DNA from: an uncultured Collinsella sp.
GTDB lineage: Bacteria > Actinomycetota > Coriobacteriia > Coriobacteriales > Coriobacteriaceae
DNA: 64,000 bases
Assembly: GCA_900539735.1 (NCBI GenBank)
Contig: UQDE01000006.1
Coordinates: forward strand, 1-64,000
Direction: 5' to 3'
The notes beneath the pieces were generated by a model that worked only from the letters and a program-made list of their open reading frames with translations, did not search any database and had not been told where the DNA came from. The position numbers and the translations under genes were made by a program. Position 1 is the stretch's first letter, and each line of letters starts with the position of its first letter. Shown here piece after piece: positions 60,700 through 64,000 of the stretch.

Positions 60700-60703
60700 A
60701 GCG

Positions 60704-62329
60704 CTACTCCTTATCAAACGAAACGTCGGCGGCGGGAAGTTCAATCGTAAAGACCGAACCGTGCGGGTCCGCCGCGGCAACCTCTATGCTACCGCCATGC
60801 GCCAACGCAATGGAACGGCAGAGCGAAAGACCCAGGCCAACGCTGCGGTGGCTGTCGGCCAGACCATGGTTGGCGGTATAGAACGACTCGAAGATCCGTT
60901 CGCGATCCTCGGGTGCGATGCCCGGACCATCATCGGCCACCGAGCACGCCACGCGTCCATCGTCGACGCTAATCGAAATCATGATATGCGAGCCCGCGGG
61001 CGTATAGGTGATGGCGTTGTTCACCAGATTGACCACCAGCTGCACCATCAGGCGCGCATCGACGTTGACGAGCGCCGGCTCATCGCACGCCACCACCTTA
61101 AGGTCGTGCTCGCGCACGGCAGGGTTCACGTGGCGCAGCGCCTCCTCGACGATATCGTCCATGAGCTCGAGCGTAGTCGACAGACGCATACCGCCGCCCT
61201 CGAGCTTGGTGATGGCGAGCAGATTCTCGACGGTGGCGTTGAGCCACAGCGCATCCGAGCGAATGGATAGAAGCAGGCCGCGGCGCGTCTGGGCATCGAG
61301 CACGGCGGTGCCGGTCGAGCCCTGGTCGAGCAGCACGTCGGCATTACCCGAAATACTGGTAAGCGGTGTGCGCAGGTCGTGCGAGATGGAGCGCAGCAGG
61401 TTGGCGCGCAGCTGCTCATTTTTGGCAAGCACCGCCGCCTCCTCGCGGGCCTCCATGGCGCGGGCGCGATCGAGCGCCAGCTCGCCTTCGCTCACGATGG
61501 CATCGGCAAGTGTCCGTTCCTCGTGCGTTAGCACGTCGGGTTCGGCAACGATAGCCAGCACGCCCACCACCGAGGCGGGGTCGCTCGAGCGCACGAAGCC
61601 GTCGCCCGTGCGAACCGTCAGGTAGATGCCATAAAACGCCGAGCCGCCATAAGTGGCATCGAGCGGCGTTCCCACATAGGCGGACGCCGAGAGCCGCGGC
61701 GGCATCTGCGGCGCCAGTTCATGCACCGGCGCGGCATCGCCCACGGCCGTGTATGTCGCACGCGGCAGCAGGTCATCGCCCTCGGCGTCGGCGCTGTACC
61801 ACACGACCGGACAGCCCGAAAGACGCGCCAGCTGCGTTGCCATGGCATGGACAATCTGCTGCTGATCGGCGCACCGCTGCAGCATGCGGTTGGTCTCGAG
61901 CACCATATGCGTTCGGCGGTCACTAGCGGCAGCCTGTGCCAAGGCGCGGCGCAGGGCCAACGCAATCGAGCTCGACACGAGCGAGACCACAAACATGATG
62001 AAGAACATGCCGGGATAGACGCGGTCGATAAGCGACAGCGAGTAGCGCGGGTCGACAAACAAGAAGTTGTAGAGCGCCACGGCGGCAGCCGAGCTCAGCA
62101 AGCAATACAGGCGACTCCAGGTAAAGAATGCGCACAGCTGAACGGCGAACACATAGACAATCATGATGCTCGGCGCGAGACCCGGATGGTCGAGCAGCGC
62201 GCCCACAATCGTCGCCGCGACCAACAGCCCTACCGACACGCAGGCGTCATACAGAGGAGTGCGGCGCGTCAGCGTTGTGCGCCGCCACCAAAAGCTATCG
62301 GCAATATCACCGTCCGTACGGACGTCCAT
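60704..62329 (-). CDS. kdpD: Short KdpD-like sensor histidine kinase (DUF4118 membrane domain)
   Basis: 541 aa against about 890 in full KdpD. It starts directly with the four-helix DUF4118 membrane domain (LLVAATIVGALLDHPG to IALALRRAL), then a GAF-like region, the histidine box SISHDLRTPLTSISG (His317), N box VNLVNNAITYTPAG and G boxes DDGPGIAP, GLGLSLCRSIALAHGG. The N-terminal KdpD and Usp domains, which bind regulators in E. coli, are absent. There is no in-frame continuation upstream. Confidence 0.88.
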   Translation of the reverse strand: MDVRTDGDIADSFWWRRTTLTRRTPLYDACVSVGLLVAATIVGALLDHPGLAPSIMIVYVFAVQLCAFFTWSRLYCLLSSAAAVALYNFLFVDPRYSLSLIDRVYPGMFFIMFVVSLVSSSIALALRRALAQAAASDRRTHMVLETNRMLQRCADQQQIVHAMATQLARLSGCPVVWYSADAEGDDLLPRATYTAVGDAAPVHELAPQMPPRLSASAYVGTPLDATYGGSAFYGIYLTVRTGDGFVRSSDPASVVGVLAIVAEPDVLTHEERTLADAIVSEGELALDRARAMEAREEAAVLAKNEQLRANLLRSISHDLRTPLTSISGNADVLLDQGSTGTAVLDAQTRRGLLLSIRSDALWLNATVENLLAITKLEGGGMRLSTTLELMDDIVEEALRHVNPAVREHDLKVVACDEPALVNVDARLMVQLVVNLVNNAITYTPAGSHIMISISVDDGRVACSVADDGPGIAPEDRERIFESFYTANHGLADSHRSVGLGLSLCRSIALAHGGSIEVAAADPHGSVFTIELPAADVSFDKE

Positions 62330-62356
62330 CAGCGCCCCGCCCCTCTCTCAAAAACA

Positions 62357-62416
62357 AAAACCACCACAAGGGACAGGCACCTTTGTGGTGGTTTCCCTTG
62401 TGGTGGTTCCAAGTGT
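62357..62416 (-). terminator. Terminator of the kup transcript
   Basis: On the minus strand AACCACCACAA pairs with TTGTGGTGGTT and is followed by a T-rich tail (GTTTTTGTTTTTG). The stem motif CCACAAAGG/CCTTTGTGG occurs twice, so alternative pairings are possible. Confidence 0.6.
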
Positions 62417-62439
62417 ATAGCCTTTGCAACCGGCGGTCG

Positions 62440-62634
62440 CTAGACAAACAGCACGTGCGCGAGCAGGGCACACACGCACACCGCTCCAAATACCAGTGCC
62501 ACGATCGAGATCACGCGGTCGGCCATATCCATGTTGGCACGGTTCGTCAAAAACCGATCTTCGGCGGCGTCGGCGCGTGCCTCACGTACCAGCTCGGCAA
62601 CCACCTCGCGGCCATCAAGCATCTTTGCATCCAT
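62440..62634 (-). CDS. Small hypothetical membrane protein downstream of kup
   Basis: About 64 aa; function unknown. A charged N-terminal helix (GREVVAELVREARADAAEDR) is followed by one C-terminal membrane helix (VISIVALVFGAVCVCALLAH). I favour the ATG at 62634 with a strong GGGGAGG; an ATG at 62664 adds ten residues with a weaker site. Its position after the potassium permease gene suggests co-expression. No family is recognised. Confidence 0.6.
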   Translation of the reverse strand: MDAKMLDGREVVAELVREARADAAEDRFLTNRANMDMADRVISIVALVFGAVCVCALLAHVLFV

Positions 62635-62695
62635 GTTTGCCTCCCCGGCCTCAATCTTGTCCATCGAAAACCAACTCCGTGCAACCTGTCGGCGC

Positions 62696-64000
62696 CTACG
62701 GCCGCTCGTTGGGAGCCAGACGCTGCATCTTGTTCACGGCTTTGAACTTGGTGAACAGCGGCACGTACTCAAAGCTCACGTTGGAGTTCTCCAGGCCGTA
62801 CCAACGCGCGGGCGTGCCGGCGGCACGGCGGATGATGTACTTGAGCGTGATAGCCGTACGCTCGCTCGGCTCCACATCGCTTTCGGGTGCCAGCAGCTTA
62901 CGGATCAGGACGAACTTGAACGTGCCGATGTTACCCGGATCCTTGTAGACCGAGTAGTCATGCGTCTGCGGCGGCAGCTCGCCAGTGGCGGCCAGGTCCT
63001 GAACAACCTGACGCAAGTAGGCATTGACGCGCTGGTTAATCTTGTAGCCCAGGTACAGATGCACGCGGAACACGTAGTCGGTGCCGAACGTCTCGACCGA
63101 ATAGGCAAAGGTGTGCGGTTCGTCCATGGTCTCGACATTCACAAACCACCAAGCGTGGGCACGCTTGGGATGCTTGTCCAAGATCGAATAGACGATATCG
63201 CGGTCGATGTAGTCGGTATGGGTGTCCTTGGTCAGGTACACGATGTTGTCGCTCATGCGCTCGTAACGGTCGTCGTCGCGCAGGCGCTTGAGCTGCGGCA
63301 GGTAGCTACGCAGCGGCAGCAGCGTAAACTGGCGCTGCTCGACCGCCGTGCCGTTGTACCAGCACACCATAATGCCCATGATGAGTGCAGCCATGAGGAT
63401 GGTGAAGTAGCCGCCGTGGAAGAACTTGGTGAGCGAGCTCACGAAGAAGAAGCCTTCGAGCAAAAGGAAGAAGGCCGCGAAGATCCACGGAGCAACCTTG
63501 AGCTTGCGCTCCTCGTGCAGGTAGAAGAAGAGCAGCAGCGTGGTGCACATCATAGTCAGCGTAATGGCAAGGCCGTAGGCGGCTTCCATATGCGCCGAGT
63601 TCTGGAACAGCAGCACCACGATGACGCAGCCGACAAGCATGACGTTGTTGACCATGGGGATGTAGAGCTGGCCCTTGGTCTCGGCAGGGTAGAAGACCTG
63701 CATGTGCGGCATAAGGTCCAGGCGGCTGGCCTCGGACACCAGCGAGAATGCGCCGGTGATGAGCGCCTGCGAGGCGATGATGGCCGCGACGGTGGAAAGG
63801 CCGACGGCAAACGGGCGCAGGCCCGGGGCGAGCATCTGGTAGAACGGGTTGAGGTCGGCAATGCCCATGAGCTCGGGGTTGGCAGCGTTGTTCATAAGCC
63901 AAGCGCCCTGACCCATATAGGACAGCAGCAGGCAGCACTTAACGAATGGCCAGGTAGCGTAGATGTTGCCGCGGCCGACGTGGCCCATGTCGGAGTAGAG
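62696..64000 (-). CDS. kup: Potassium uptake permease Kup (partial, N-terminus beyond the right edge)
   Basis: A K+/H+ symporter of the KUP/HAK family. The visible part (about 434 residues) begins inside the membrane domain with ALYSDMGHVGR, the KUP motif preceding TWPFVKCCLLLSYMGQGAWL. It continues with SQALITGAFSLVSEA, several helices to about GIMVCWYNGT, and the hydrophilic C-terminal domain of about 200 residues. The frame is open to the edge. The kinase and response regulator downstream suggest potassium-responsive control. Confidence 0.94.
   Translation of the reverse strand, partial: LYSDMGHVGRGNIYATWPFVKCCLLLSYMGQGAWLMNNAANPELMGIADLNPFYQMLAPGLRPFAVGLSTVAAIIASQALITGAFSLVSEASRLDLMPHMQVFYPAETKGQLYIPMVNNVMLVGCVIVVLLFQNSAHMEAAYGLAITLTMMCTTLLLFFYLHEERKLKVAPWIFAAFFLLLEGFFFVSSLTKFFHGGYFTILMAALIMGIMVCWYNGTAVEQRQFTLLPLRSYLPQLKRLRDDDRYERMSDNIVYLTKDTHTDYIDRDIVYSILDKHPKRAHAWWFVNVETMDEPHTFAYSVETFGTDYVFRVHLYLGYKINQRVNAYLRQVVQDLAATGELPPQTHDYSVYKDPGNIGTFKFVLIRKLLAPESDVEPSERTAITLKYIIRRAAGTPARWYGLENSNVSFEYVPLFTKFKAVNKMQRLAPNERP

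Noticed and set aside
61721..62443. 240-aa plus-strand frame over the kinase gene
   Set aside because: Antisense to the membrane and GAF regions of the kinase; His- and Arg-rich shadow composition.

Overview
The window reads as a chromosomal segment of a high-GC, monoderm anaerobe of the Coriobacteriia, most likely Collinsella. This is inferred from protein sequence style, the LCP cell-wall protein, a Cna/FctA-type sortase-anchored surface protein, and many palindromic intergenic repeats. No database search was possible. Almost every gene is intact housekeeping or transport DNA. There is no prophage, insertion sequence, tRNA or CRISPR array that I can recognise. The extreme left edge probably holds the leader of an rRNA operon that leaves the window on the minus strand.

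Layout, left to right. 0.3-4.5 kb: phosphohexomutase, homocysteine methyltransferase-like protein, DtxR-type metal regulator (all minus) and peptidase T (plus). 4.8-14.4 kb: LCP ligase and MurA, then the complete F1Fo ATP synthase operon atpI-B-E-F-H-A-G-D-C, transcribed on the minus strand from a recognisable promoter. 14.5-23 kb: upp, glpK, a Sua5/YrdC protein, a HigB/HigA-like toxin-antitoxin pair, prmC with a large acidic insertion, prfA, and an AAA ATPase/DUF4143 gene preceded by a 32-bp repeat array. 23.3-30.1 kb: one 2254-residue surface adhesin. 30.4-36 kb: M20 peptidase, a polar amino-acid ABC transporter (ATPase, permease, Tat-type lipoprotein) and an aldose epimerase. 36-42 kb: an anchored hypothetical protein, an MFS exporter, a low-molecular-weight phosphatase, a second AAA/DUF4143 gene with its own 33-bp repeat array, a TIGR04076-like protein and a pyridoxamine-kinase-like protein. 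42-48 kb: MarR regulator with a heterodimeric ABC exporter, then a GGDEF protein. 48-52.6 kb: LysR regulator divergent from an SDR / OFA-type MFS / Gfo-Idh-MocA catabolic cluster. 53-60 kb: Tex, a transaldolase-like aldolase, a Cof-type HAD phosphatase and RlmKL. 60-64 kb: KdpE, a short KdpD, a small membrane protein and the potassium permease Kup (cut by the right edge).

The unusual content is between and around the genes. (1) Both AAA/DUF4143 ATPase-nuclease-like genes are preceded, about 25 bp before the start codon, by an array of direct repeats at exactly 32 or 33 bp. The two arrays share the core TGCAG...TTTT. (2) A 110-170 nt element occurs four times with stems of different sequence but conserved pairing, loops and joining segments, which is the signature of a selected RNA structure. 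Two or three copies are fused to a second palindrome family. (3) A 15-bp motif occurs six times in alternating orientation at 33/29-bp steps. (4) Several other 29-65-bp palindromes of different sequence fill the intergenic spaces. Within the proteins, RlmKL has lost both catalytic motifs of its N-terminal methyltransferase, PrmC carries a roughly 130-residue acidic insertion, and the ATP synthase b subunit begins with what looks like a signal peptide.
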